Shown: positions 1 through 8,489 of the stretch, one piece after another
How positions within the stretch are numbered: position 1 is the stretch's first letter
Layout: each line of letters starts with the position of its first letter
From: Maribacter polysiphoniae
Lineage (GTDB): Bacteria > Bacteroidota > Bacteroidia > Flavobacteriales > Flavobacteriaceae
Assembly: GCF_003148665.1 (NCBI RefSeq)
Contig: NZ_QGGQ01000003.1
Location: 310,001-374,000, forward strand
DNA length: 64,000 nucleotides
Direction of reading: 5' to 3'
Made by a program: the position numbers and the translations under genes
Notes under the pieces: generated by a model
What the model was told of the DNA's origin: nothing
Seen by the model: only the letters and a program-made list of their open reading frames with translations
The model's database searches: none

Positions 1-1
1 C

Positions 2-3000
2 CCCGAAGCCCATATCACAGCTTTGGAACCTGATATCCTATCCTTTGAGATCCTTAAGGCCAATAACCAAAAAGACGACCGTGTAACCGTACTGAACACC
101 ACTTTTGAGGATTTTTTTCTGGATCAGGTGGAAAAGGCCCGTTTCGATTTGGTCATGACCAATATCCCATTTGGCGACATTCCCATCACCAAGGCGTATC
201 GACACGATTACCTGACGGAAGGCCCGCTCAAAAACGTGGGCAATTATTTTAATTTTTATGCCCCTAAGATGGTACGCTATGGTGGGATCATGGCTTTGGT
301 TACCTCTTCCGCCTTTGCCGAGCGAAGTGCCTACAATGGTTTTAGGGAGTCTATATTATTGGAGAACGACTTGCTCCTGGCCAACCGTTTCAACACGGAC
401 TTGTTCACCAACGAGGGCACCAAGGTCGTATCCGATCTATTGGTGTACCGTAGGACTTCCAACAAAAAAACGCTATCCACCGACGAAATGGATTTTGCGG
501 AAACCGAAGCCGTTGAACTGGAAGGTCAATCCTTTCTGACCAATCGTTTTTTCAAGAACAATCCGGGAAATGTTCACGGTACGCCCAAGCTCGGCTTTTT
601 CCACAACAGGCCAAGCATTATTGTTGAACCTAACGAAATATCCCTGTCGAATTTTCTGGAAGGACAATCCGATGGTTTCAAGTTCGAGGTCGGTCCGGCA
701 CCTTTAGATATACCGAAAAAACCGGAACCCTTGCCAAAGGAGGCCATAGCCGAGGAACAAACGGCAGCACCACCAACGCCTCCTATCGTCGATACGGTTT
801 TACCTCCGATTGCCTTGCACGATAAAGAAGCCAAACAATACTCCCGGTTGTTTTTTGGTACCTACAATTTTAACAAGAAGGGCGAAGTTTTGTTTTACAC
901 CGACCCACAGAGCACAAGAAAGGTACCCCATAAAATCAGAGAATTGGTGGCGGACTATGCCCGTATGCGGAACGAGCTCGTACTGCTCAACCTCAATATC
1001 GAAAAAAGGGAACTTCCAGAGCAAGAAGTTGCCAGACGCTTCCAGGACTTGGACTACCAATTGGACACCTTCCATTTTAAGTGGGGATTCCTAAAGGGGC
1101 ATCTCATATTTCTGAAGGACGACCATTATTTCGAGCAGGTCCGCCAACAGTTTGAGAAAAAGGAGGATGGAAAGGGTTATGGCAAAAATCCGTCGTTCAC
1201 CCTGGAACGATTTCTAAAGGCTCCCCGCGCCAAAACCAAACCCGATGAAACCGCTTCTGCTGAAATTGGCACAGATACATCCGACTCAAAGGAACCCAGA
1301 TTCGAGAATCCCGAACAAATGGCGCGCTACCAATTTGACCATAACGGACAGATCGATATAGCAGCCATCACAAGAGCCTTTAAGACCAACGAAAAGGAAC
1401 TGTTGCTGAACGGGCTGGAAACCCGCTCCCTTTTTCTAGAGCCCGATAGGGAATCCGAAACGGGCTATGCAGTGGTGCCCTATTTCCTATTTTCGAGTGG
1501 CTATATCCAGGATAAGATCGAGTATGTCGGGAACCATCCTCCACCATTTGAAATCGAAACGGAAAAAATGGAACGGGCATTGACGGAACTGCTTCCCGCA
1601 AAGTTGGACCTGAACGATATCGAGTTCAATTTCGAAAGCCATTTTATTCCTATTTCCGCAAAGGAGTCCTTTTTGGAGGAACTCATAGGCGAGAAGGTAC
1701 AGATCAATATGGCGCAGTTCAACTCCACCTTGACCTTGATGTTCCCAAGGGACTTTAACCAAGAGGCCCACGAACGATTCAGTGTGGTGCTCCGCCATGA
1801 GGTCAAGGCGAACTATAAACGGATATTGCAACATTTTGCGGAAAATAGGTATCCGGTCATTTTCACTTCGTACAAGGACCGATCGGGAAAGACCATCAGG
1901 AAACTGGACAAGGATGCCACCTTGATGGCCCAAAACCTTTACGAGGAACTGCAGCTCCATTTCAAATCCTTTATCGAGGGGCGGCAAGAGTTGAAGGCCA
2001 CCATTGAGAACAACTATTATCAGGCCTTTTTGGCCGATGTCAATATCACCGTGCCCAAGGGATGGCTCACCTTTCCCGATACCTTGGTCTACCCGCCCTA
2101 TCAACACCAGATCGATTCCACCCTCTTCGGGCTTACCAAAGGGAGTGCCCTGAACGATCATCAGGTCGGCAAGGGCAAGACCCTCTCCATGGCGATGCTG
2201 GCCCATAAACTGAAACAACATGGGAAGAGCAAAAGAACTTTGCTATTGACCTTAAAAAGCGTAGCCCCCCAGATCGAGGCCGAGATCAGGGCCAATTTTC
2301 CCCAACTGAACATCCTCCGATTAAGTTCGAAGAACATGGCCAAGGGCAAAAGGGCCAAGACCTTGAAAACGATTAAAAACCACAGGGCCATTGACCTGAT
2401 CATCGCCGAGCACGGCCATTTAAAGCAGATTCCCAAATCAAGACATTTCGTCCTGCATATCCTCGGGGAAAAAATCGATATGATCGAACAGGACTTACAA
2501 ACGGCAAGGGAATACGGAAATATCAAGGAATCCAAGAAACTGATTAAGGGCCTTATCAAAAGAAAGGAACATTTGGAGGATAAGTTGCAGGCGACCTTAA
2601 AAAAATTGGAGGAACGGTCCGGGGAATCGGAGACAACACTGACCGATCTGGGCATCGAGGCCCTGATGATCGACGAGGCCCATTATTTCAAGAACATCGG
2701 CTTCACGACCCGGCACCAGAACGTATCCGGCCTCAACAACCATTCGGACAGTCAAAGGAACCTGGACCTCGAAATCAGCATAAAATCCATCCACCACAGG
2801 ATGGGTCCCGACAAAAACATCTTTTTTTATAGCGGCACCCCTCTAAAAAACTCGGTTACCGAACTGTATGCCTACCAGCGCTATCTTACCCCTGCGGCAC
2901 TGAAGCGCAAGAACATCTTCAATTTCGATGCCTGGGCCTCGATTTTCCTGAAGCAGAGCGTAAGCATCGAACCGAACATTTTCGGGGATCCGAGGATGCA

Positions 3001-4663
3001 TGCGCGATTTCGATACTATACCAATCTGCCCGAATTGAGCAAGATGTACAACTCCTTTACCCATATCTGTAGGGACAAACATTTCAAGACCCATGACCTT
3101 GAAGTGGACAGGGAATTTATCATTTTAGAGTCGACACCGGCCTATGAAGAACTCAAACAGGCCTCGCTCAGGTTTACAAAGGATCGCAACCAAAATGCCC
3201 TGTTCAAGGTTCCCATTTACAACGCAGACCAAATGAAGTCCGCACACATAACGGCACTTAATATCAACCGGTCCCTTTTGATCGACCCTTTGGCAAAGGA
3301 CAATCTCGCCATCGATTTTTCGGAACTCGACCAGTTCAAACTCCAGCGTCTATGCCGGGATGTCGCCGGGCTTTATAAAAAAACAGCGGAGCACAAAGGG
3401 GTGTGCTTGGTGTTCTCCGACCTGAACGTTTGGAAACCTGGACAATACAACTCCTATGAAACGGTCCGCGAAATCCTTCGGGAAGACTATGGCATTCCAG
3501 CCCATGAAATTGCCTTGGCCCAAGAGGAAAAGGCGAAGAACAAAACGGATTTCATGCAAGAAAAGATACGAAATGGAGAGATTAGGGTGGCACTCGGTAG
3601 TACACAGGTATTGGGTACGGGCACGAATATCCAAAAACGGGTCGTAGGCATCTTCCATATGGACATTCCCTATTCCCCAGATGCCTTCGACCAACGTGCC
3701 GGACGGGGCCTGCGCAAGGGAAATGAAGTGGCCCAAATCTATGGCAATACGGTGGTGGAGCGATTTTACGGCATCAAGGATTCCACGGACATCTTTTCCT
3801 ATTCGTTGAATACCCATAAAGAAAGATTTCGGGAACAGATCAGGGAGGCCGATCCGAACAAGCGCATTTATGACGACCTCGTTCCCGATGACAAGAGCCT
3901 GTCCTATGAACAGATGCAGGCCGCGTTGATTGGGGATATGGACCAGTTTCAACTCGTCAAGCTTTCGGATGACCTAAAGTTTCTACAATCGCAAAAGCGG
4001 TTGCACGAGCTCAACAAGGCCAATTCCTTCAAAGCCATCGAGCGCATCGAAAAGGAAAACAAACATATTGTTTCCCAAGTGGCCGATTTGGAGAGGGCGC
4101 AAAATACGATCAGCCAGCTGAACCTGCCCATGGATGAAATCGAACCCGAGGACATGGGCCAGTTGCAAAGAAGTTTGCTAGGTCTCGTTTCGGGTTCCGA
4201 ACTCGAATCGAGTGTCCATAACATAAGGGAACCCAAAACATTTTTCAAAGGATTGGGCCTGGCGATGGTCGAACGGTCGAATTTGAACCTGAACATACAA
4301 AAGCACAAGCAAGTTGCCCGCTTGCAAACCCTGAACGCCAATTTGGTCTTTCAAGCGGAATATGTTCCCTCAAACAACAATTATCTCTATTGCTATCGGC
4401 TGGAGTTCAGGAATTTCCATATCGTTGGCAGAAAACAGCAGCGGTTCGACCCGGAAAAAGTCGCCCTTCAACTTTTCAAACTATGTCAAAAGATACAGCG
4501 GGAAATCAGATCCAAAAAATTCGATCTGGACTATAACCTACGTTCGATGGAAACCCATAGAAAGAAAACGGCCATTGGCTTCCCTCGGGAAAAGACGGCC
4601 AAAATGCAGGTATTAAGACAGGATATCAAAGACCTCAAACGAAAAAGGGCGGTGAAGGTCTGA
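2..4663 (+). CDS. N6-adenine methylase / SNF2-type helicase fusion protein of a mobile element (5' end outside window)
   Basis: The frame is open to the window edge, so the first in-window start-like codon (TTG at 23) is not the true start. At about 161-175 it encodes NIPFG, a variant of the NPPY/F motif of N6-adenine DNA methylases. A superfamily-2 helicase core follows: motif I VGKGKT (2165-2182), DEAH (2672-2683), GTPLKN motif III (about 2832-2850) and motif VI QRAGRGLR (3692-3715). The last 250 residues include a coiled-coil stretch. More than 1550 residues are visible. Proteins of this layout are common backbone genes of Bacteroidota conjugative elements and large plasmids, where their exact role is unsettled; DNA modification coupled to translocation is an inference. 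Base composition is richer in G+C than the defence genes that follow. Confidence 0.8.
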   Translation, partial: PEAHITALEPDILSFEILKANNQKDDRVTVLNTTFEDFFLDQVEKARFDLVMTNIPFGDIPITKAYRHDYLTEGPLKNVGNYFNFYAPKMVRYGGIMALVTSSAFAERSAYNGFRESILLENDLLLANRFNTDLFTNEGTKVVSDLLVYRRTSNKKTLSTDEMDFAETEAVELEGQSFLTNRFFKNNPGNVHGTPKLGFFHNRPSIIVEPNEISLSNFLEGQSDGFKFEVGPAPLDIPKKPEPLPKEAIAEEQTAAPPTPPIVDTVLPPIALHDKEAKQYSRLFFGTYNFNKKGEVLFYTDPQSTRKVPHKIRELVADYARMRNELVLLNLNIEKRELPEQEVARRFQDLDYQLDTFHFKWGFLKGHLIFLKDDHYFEQVRQQFEKKEDGKGYGKNPSFTLERFLKAPRAKTKPDETASAEIGTDTSDSKEPRFENPEQMARYQFDHNGQIDIAAITRAFKTNEKELLLNGLETRSLFLEPDRESETGYAVVPYFLFSSGYIQDKIEYVGNHPPPFEIETEKMERALTELLPAKLDLNDIEFNFESHFIPISAKESFLEELIGEKVQINMAQFNSTLTLMFPRDFNQEAHERFSVVLRHEVKANYKRILQHFAENRYPVIFTSYKDRSGKTIRKLDKDATLMAQNLYEELQLHFKSFIEGRQELKATIENNYYQAFLADVNITVPKGWLTFPDTLVYPPYQHQIDSTLFGLTKGSALNDHQVGKGKTLSMAMLAHKLKQHGKSKRTLLLTLKSVAPQIEAEIRANFPQLNILRLSSKNMAKGKRAKTLKTIKNHRAIDLIIAEHGHLKQIPKSRHFVLHILGEKIDMIEQDLQTAREYGNIKESKKLIKGLIKRKEHLEDKLQATLKKLEERSGESETTLTDLGIEALMIDEAHYFKNIGFTTRHQNVSGLNNHSDSQRNLDLEISIKSIHHRMGPDKNIFFYSGTPLKNSVTELYAYQRYLTPAALKRKNIFNFDAWASIFLKQSVSIEPNIFGDPRMHARFRYYTNLPELSKMYNSFTHICRDKHFKTHDLEVDREFIILESTPAYEELKQASLRFTKDRNQNALFKVPIYNADQMKSAHITALNINRSLLIDPLAKDNLAIDFSELDQFKLQRLCRDVAGLYKKTAEHKGVCLVFSDLNVWKPGQYNSYETVREILREDYGIPAHEIALAQEEKAKNKTDFMQEKIRNGEIRVALGSTQVLGTGTNIQKRVVGIFHMDIPYSPDAFDQRAGRGLRKGNEVAQIYGNTVVERFYGIKDSTDIFSYSLNTHKERFREQIREADPNKRIYDDLVPDDKSLSYEQMQAALIGDMDQFQLVKLSDDLKFLQSQKRLHELNKANSFKAIERIEKENKHIVSQVADLERAQNTISQLNLPMDEIEPEDMGQLQRSLLGLVSGSELESSVHNIREPKTFFKGLGLAMVERSNLNLNIQKHKQVARLQTLNANLVFQAEYVPSNNNYLYCYRLEFRNFHIVGRKQQRFDPEKVALQLFKLCQKIQREIRSKKFDLDYNLRSMETHRKKTAIGFPREKTAKMQVLRQDIKDLKRKRAVKV

Positions 4664-4887
4664 TCCTGCGCAAAACCTAATATTGCAAATCCAATATCTC
4701 GCCGACAATAAATGAGCGGCTATTTTAGAAGTTGCAACTAGCGACTATATTAGAGTACTGAGGTTGAAGTTGAACCGAAATTAATCTGAATTGGGTTGGT
4801 TGGTGGTAAGACCAACACTTTTTTCTATTTTCCTTTCAGTGTAATTTTTTTCAGCATATCAATTCAGTTTCGTTTCGTCCGTTGGCA

Positions 4888-6411
4888 TTAGATATAATAT
4901 TTAAATGCTAAAGGCGGTGTTTTTATGTCAGTACTCGCAGTAAGTATTTCTCCAATCTTGTCCGCAAATCTTAACGTTACAGGTTCACCATCTGCAAAAA
5001 TGCAGGCATTATAATTCAATTTAGTTAAAGATAAAATATCCTTTAAAACTTGTTTTATATCTGCTTCTCCTTTATTTATTTCTATAAATAAAGGATTAGG
5101 AACCTCCATTGATAATGCAGTTTGTATTTTAGGAACATAGCCCACAGTCCATAGAAAGGCACTTCTCTCGTTAACTACATATGCATTTCCTCTTAAAATT
5201 GTATAATCTCCCTCAGTTTTGTATAATTTGAGTGGTTTTGTTTTTGAAATGGTTACTCCGACAAGATTAGTTTCTTTTGGTGTCACTTCTAAAAATGCAT
5301 CCCATTCTTGATGATTAAACCTTGTTTTTGCGTGAATGAATACCTCTTTAGGATATTCTCCAATCTGTTCTTTATAGGATTGTAAGGATTGACTTAACAG
5401 AGCCTTCGCTTCTTTAGGTTCTAAATGATACTGTCCATTTTTAGGATTGTACCAAGGTCCAACTTCTCCTTTAAAAACCGTACCATCTCCATTATCTAAA
5501 AACATTTGAGCTGCACAACAAGCATTTCTTGGGTTTTTACTTTTTTCAACTTTTTTATAAACTAAACCAAGATAGCATACTCCATTTCGGACATCAGATA
5601 ATTTCCAAGGTTTACCTCCAGCTTTGTAAAACGCAGCTGTTGAAATTGTCCAAGCCAAATGCCCTTCAATTTTAGAAAAATCTCTAATTGGCAGACCAAA
5701 TGCATTTTTGAAATCGCGCCAAGCCAACGTACTTTCTCTAAAAATTTGTGTTGGTATGGTGTGTTTTAATAATCTTGCCTTAAATTGGTCGTGAAACTGT
5801 GCGTCATAATTATAAGTTTCAGCCTCTTTTTCTTGTTCTTTTAATTCTATGTTGATATCTGGGAATAGTGATGGTTCATACCTGAAAGATTTTGCTTTTG
5901 ATTTAGACATTAGTGCCTTAGTCTGAACCATTTCTTTGGGAAGTACTGAATTTGGTCTGCAATATTTATAAATTTCATCTGGAACAATGACGAACCATAC
6001 ATCGACATTTTCATCTTCATTTTTATTAGCAGAAATGATCTTGTCTATAAAAAGGGAAACTAAGTCGTAAGTTCGCTTATGCGTACTGCTATTGTAAAGA
6101 AATTTACCAATATCTTCATTTGTAACTTCTTTAAATGTGATTCCTGTGGATTCCCATTTACAATCGAAAACAGCTTCAAAACCGGGAAACATCGGTCTAG
6201 TAATACTGTTACTATTATAGATTGGTTTTTGTATGTGGTCTAAATAATCTCTAAATATTTTCAGTCCTTGTTTAGTACCAATAACGCCACTCTTAATGCC
6301 ATAAAGATTATTTAATGGACCAAATAAGGCAAGTCCATCTCTGGCGTCAGTACATTTTTGACCGTGTGCAAATAGTATTTTTGGTTCTTCGATGTATATA
6401 AGTTCTTTCAT
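4888..6411 (-). CDS. Short prokaryotic Argonaute of a SPARTA system (MID-PIWI, catalytically inactive class)
   Basis: 507 residues, the typical length of a short pAgo containing only MID and PIWI domains. The N-terminus (MKELIYIEEP, then FAHGQKCTDARDGLALFGP) carries the signature of these proteins, and the whole sequence closely resembles, from memory, the Maribacter polysiphoniae short pAgo, including the end PPLAFKYYI. Short pAgos lack the DEDX slicer tetrad; with a partner TIR-APAZ protein they bind guide RNA, sense complementary invader DNA and trigger NAD(P) depletion. The start codon overlaps the TIR-APAZ stop by ATGA (6408-6411), so translation is coupled and the proteins are expected in equal amounts. 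The gene is AT-rich relative to the element backbone, consistent with cargo. Confidence 0.93.
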   Translation of the reverse strand: MKELIYIEEPKILFAHGQKCTDARDGLALFGPLNNLYGIKSGVIGTKQGLKIFRDYLDHIQKPIYNSNSITRPMFPGFEAVFDCKWESTGITFKEVTNEDIGKFLYNSSTHKRTYDLVSLFIDKIISANKNEDENVDVWFVIVPDEIYKYCRPNSVLPKEMVQTKALMSKSKAKSFRYEPSLFPDINIELKEQEKEAETYNYDAQFHDQFKARLLKHTIPTQIFRESTLAWRDFKNAFGLPIRDFSKIEGHLAWTISTAAFYKAGGKPWKLSDVRNGVCYLGLVYKKVEKSKNPRNACCAAQMFLDNGDGTVFKGEVGPWYNPKNGQYHLEPKEAKALLSQSLQSYKEQIGEYPKEVFIHAKTRFNHQEWDAFLEVTPKETNLVGVTISKTKPLKLYKTEGDYTILRGNAYVVNERSAFLWTVGYVPKIQTALSMEVPNPLFIEINKGEADIKQVLKDILSLTKLNYNACIFADGEPVTLRFADKIGEILTASTDIKTPPLAFKYYI

Positions 6412-7766
6412 TCAGCTTCTAAATTTTCAATCAACTCTTCCAGCTCCTCGATATCTTCGCCTTGGTTAAAGCCCGATAATTCAGCTTCTTCTTCAAGAGT
6501 ATTTTTTTCAGGAATATTATAGCTTACGTTACCTTTAAATTTTACTGGTTCATTGGATACAAAAACTTTCTCTTCACTACCCATTTCTAAATAAAAGGAA
6601 GTGTCATCGTCGGATAAATATTTAATAAATGCCAATAGTTTGGTTCTCCAAGTATTATTCCACCAGTTTTTACCTTGTCTTCTTCTTGATGAATGTTGAA
6701 CGCTTGAAGAGTCAATCAATTTTTTTCCGTCTGCCGTAAAAAATATGTGTGATGAAATCATTAATACAGGAAAGGGATAAAGTTTTGAAGCTCCAGAAAT
6801 TGCGAAATGCCAATTTTTATCTTTTTGCTTTCCGACTAACATGGTTTTCTCAAATTTGTCTTTTTCTAACTTACCTTTTTCGAGCCAATATGCGGTTTTA
6901 TTAGACATTTCATATTCTTGAACTTCTTTATCTTTCATCCTTAATTCAAATGCTTTATTAAGAAGTTGTACTATTAGCCTTTTACATTCTGCATTTCTAA
7001 TAAAATTAGAATCATAACTTCCTGATAAAATTTCCTCTGTTGGTATCCTAATTGTTTTGCTCTTATGATATGTTTCTGTTTTAGGTAAATGATATGTAAA
7101 GTCGTAGGCCCAAGCGAACGTACAGAGATAATTTTTGTAACGAACAGCAGGAAACGTCAGTTCTCTTACGTCAAATCTTTTAGGAAGCATCCAATTGTAT
7201 TCGTGAAATCTTAACTCTTCAGGAAAGGACAATATCGAAAGCCAATTTGAGTCATAAATTTCTTCTTTTTCAATTACACTTTTATCGTGCAGAAAAATTT
7301 GTTGATAAAGTAAATTACTTTTTGAAGCGTCAGCAACTTCTTTTGGAACTTTTTGTTTTTCGAACGCTTCTAATATATCTTTCAAACCTCTTGCCCAAGA
7401 CATTTTAAAATCGATAGCGTTAAGCCTAACAATATCAATATTAATATCATCGTAAGATAGTTGTTCATCAATTGCTAATGGAATAATGAACTTATCATCT
7501 TTCAGTTGCTTTTTTACTTTTGCTGCAACTGCTAATTCTTTAAGAACACCTTCGCGTTGATTTGAATAAGATGATGAAACAAGTAAAAATTTACAGGTAT
7601 CTTCTCTTATAACTTTTTCGATATTGCTCCAGAAATCAACCCCTTTATCTAAAAAAAGAATGTCACACCAAACTTCGTATCCTAATCCAATTAGTTTTAA
7701 CGCTAACCATCTAGTAAAATCATTGTCATCGGGTGTTGCGTGACTTATAAATATTTTATTTCTCAT
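6408..7766 (-). CDS. TIR-APAZ protein, NADase effector subunit of SPARTA
   Basis: 452 residues. Residues 1 to about 140 form a TIR domain (start MRNKIFISHATPDDNDF; BB-loop region around CDILFLDKGVDFW). The likely catalytic glutamate is E77 within REGVLKELAVA, which matches the position reported for the Maribacter SPARTA protein. The remainder (about 160-440) is the APAZ region, which mimics an Argonaute N domain and holds the short pAgo. The C-terminal tail is very acidic. In the known mechanism the guide/target-loaded complex oligomerises and the TIR domains hydrolyse NAD(P)+, killing or arresting plasmid- or phage-invaded cells. It is followed directly by the pAgo gene (4-nt overlap) and preceded 43 nt upstream by an XRE regulator. 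Confidence 0.93.
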   Translation of the reverse strand: MRNKIFISHATPDDNDFTRWLALKLIGLGYEVWCDILFLDKGVDFWSNIEKVIREDTCKFLLVSSSYSNQREGVLKELAVAAKVKKQLKDDKFIIPLAIDEQLSYDDINIDIVRLNAIDFKMSWARGLKDILEAFEKQKVPKEVADASKSNLLYQQIFLHDKSVIEKEEIYDSNWLSILSFPEELRFHEYNWMLPKRFDVRELTFPAVRYKNYLCTFAWAYDFTYHLPKTETYHKSKTIRIPTEEILSGSYDSNFIRNAECKRLIVQLLNKAFELRMKDKEVQEYEMSNKTAYWLEKGKLEKDKFEKTMLVGKQKDKNWHFAISGASKLYPFPVLMISSHIFFTADGKKLIDSSSVQHSSRRRQGKNWWNNTWRTKLLAFIKYLSDDDTSFYLEMGSEEKVFVSNEPVKFKGNVSYNIPEKNTLEEEAELSGFNQGEDIEELEELIENLEAE

Positions 7767-7809
7767 TCGCTAAATTGTCGTTTGCAGTAACTTCTTGGTT
7801 TACTATTAG

Positions 7810-8136
7810 TTAAAACTTTAAACTTTTTTGTTTTAAGTTAGCTTGACGTAAATAATTAACTTTTTTTTCTGCTACTTGAAGAACATCAAGTGAGCAACTA
7901 CTTTCGTAAATTTTTTTTGCAATCACTTGACTAAGAAATTCAATCCTTAATTCATCTAAGTTTAAATTAAATACAGAGGCTAAAAGGTTTAATCGTTTTT
8001 CATCAAAATCCCTTTTTCCATTCTCTATTTTACTCAAATTTGCTGAATCTAATTCGAGTTTTGCACCTAACTGAGTTAACGTAAATCCCTTATCGGTTCT
8101 TAGTTGTCTGATGTATTCTCCAAAATGTTTCTTCAT
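7810..8136 (-). CDS. XRE-family HTH regulator at the head of the SPARTA operon
   Basis: 108 residues from the ATG at 8136. An upstream TTG at 8172 would add 12 residues, but that TTG is the last three bases of a perfect TAATTTTG promoter element (8170-8177), so the ATG is preferred. Residues about 5-60 form a Cro/CI-type helix-turn-helix (RQLRTDKGFTLTQLG, then SANLSKIENGKR). The C-terminal half is helical and basic. It lies on the same strand 43 nt before TIR-APAZ and is probably cotranscribed, so it is a good candidate repressor of SPARTA; that role is inferred from position only. It could instead be an independent regulator of the mobile element. Confidence 0.85.
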   Translation of the reverse strand: MKKHFGEYIRQLRTDKGFTLTQLGAKLELDSANLSKIENGKRDFDEKRLNLLASVFNLNLDELRIEFLSQVIAKKIYESSCSLDVLQVAEKKVNYLRQANLKQKSLKF

Positions 8137-8169
8137 TTGACTTGAATATTTTGACTTGTCAGTTGATGA

Positions 8170-8177
8170 CAAAATTA
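8170..8177 (-). promoter_or_regulatory. Bacteroidota -7 element (TAATTTTG) of the SPARTA operon
   Basis: On the minus strand TAATTTTG matches the Bacteroidota sigma-factor consensus TAnnTTTG exactly. Transcription would start near 8162, giving a leader of roughly 26 nt before the ATG at 8136. No strong -33 TTG was found at the usual spacing. Confidence 0.5.
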
Positions 8178-8489
8178 GTGAAGTATATTGATTAGTTAAA
8201 AAACCTTTCTTGATTGTTTGAAAATACCATAAGTAAGGAAAGAAGCAGTTCTTTTGTTTTTTAGCGTTGGATTGTGTCTGTCGGCAAAAAAACGAATGTG
8301 CTGCCTATGCTTTAAGTCATTGAATCTAGAAGCACGATTTACACAATATGTAGAAAAGTTTCGGCTATGCGCAGTGCGGAATCTCAAGACTCTTTCCTTT
8401 CCGTTCAGCACTTAGTTTATTAAATGTTCTCGGTTTCATGTTAGCAGTTCCGCCAGCATTACGCATGGCCATCGATGTCCCTCGTACTT
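8178..8489. other. Intergenic block between SPARTA and GmrSD genes; no convincing gene
   Basis: About 310 bases. A 71-codon open frame on the minus strand (8196-8411) has an odd composition rich in Arg, His and Asn, no family resemblance and no promoter, and is not accepted as a gene. The segment carries several short words of the kind often found after defence genes in Bacteroidota (for example CGGAACTGCTAACA on the minus strand near 8447-8460), so it may be a shared 3' block that travels with cargo genes; this is only an impression. Confidence 0.4.

Noticed and set aside
8196-8411. 71-codon frame between the SPARTA and GmrSD genes
   Set aside because: Odd composition, no family resemblance and no promoter; treated as intergenic.
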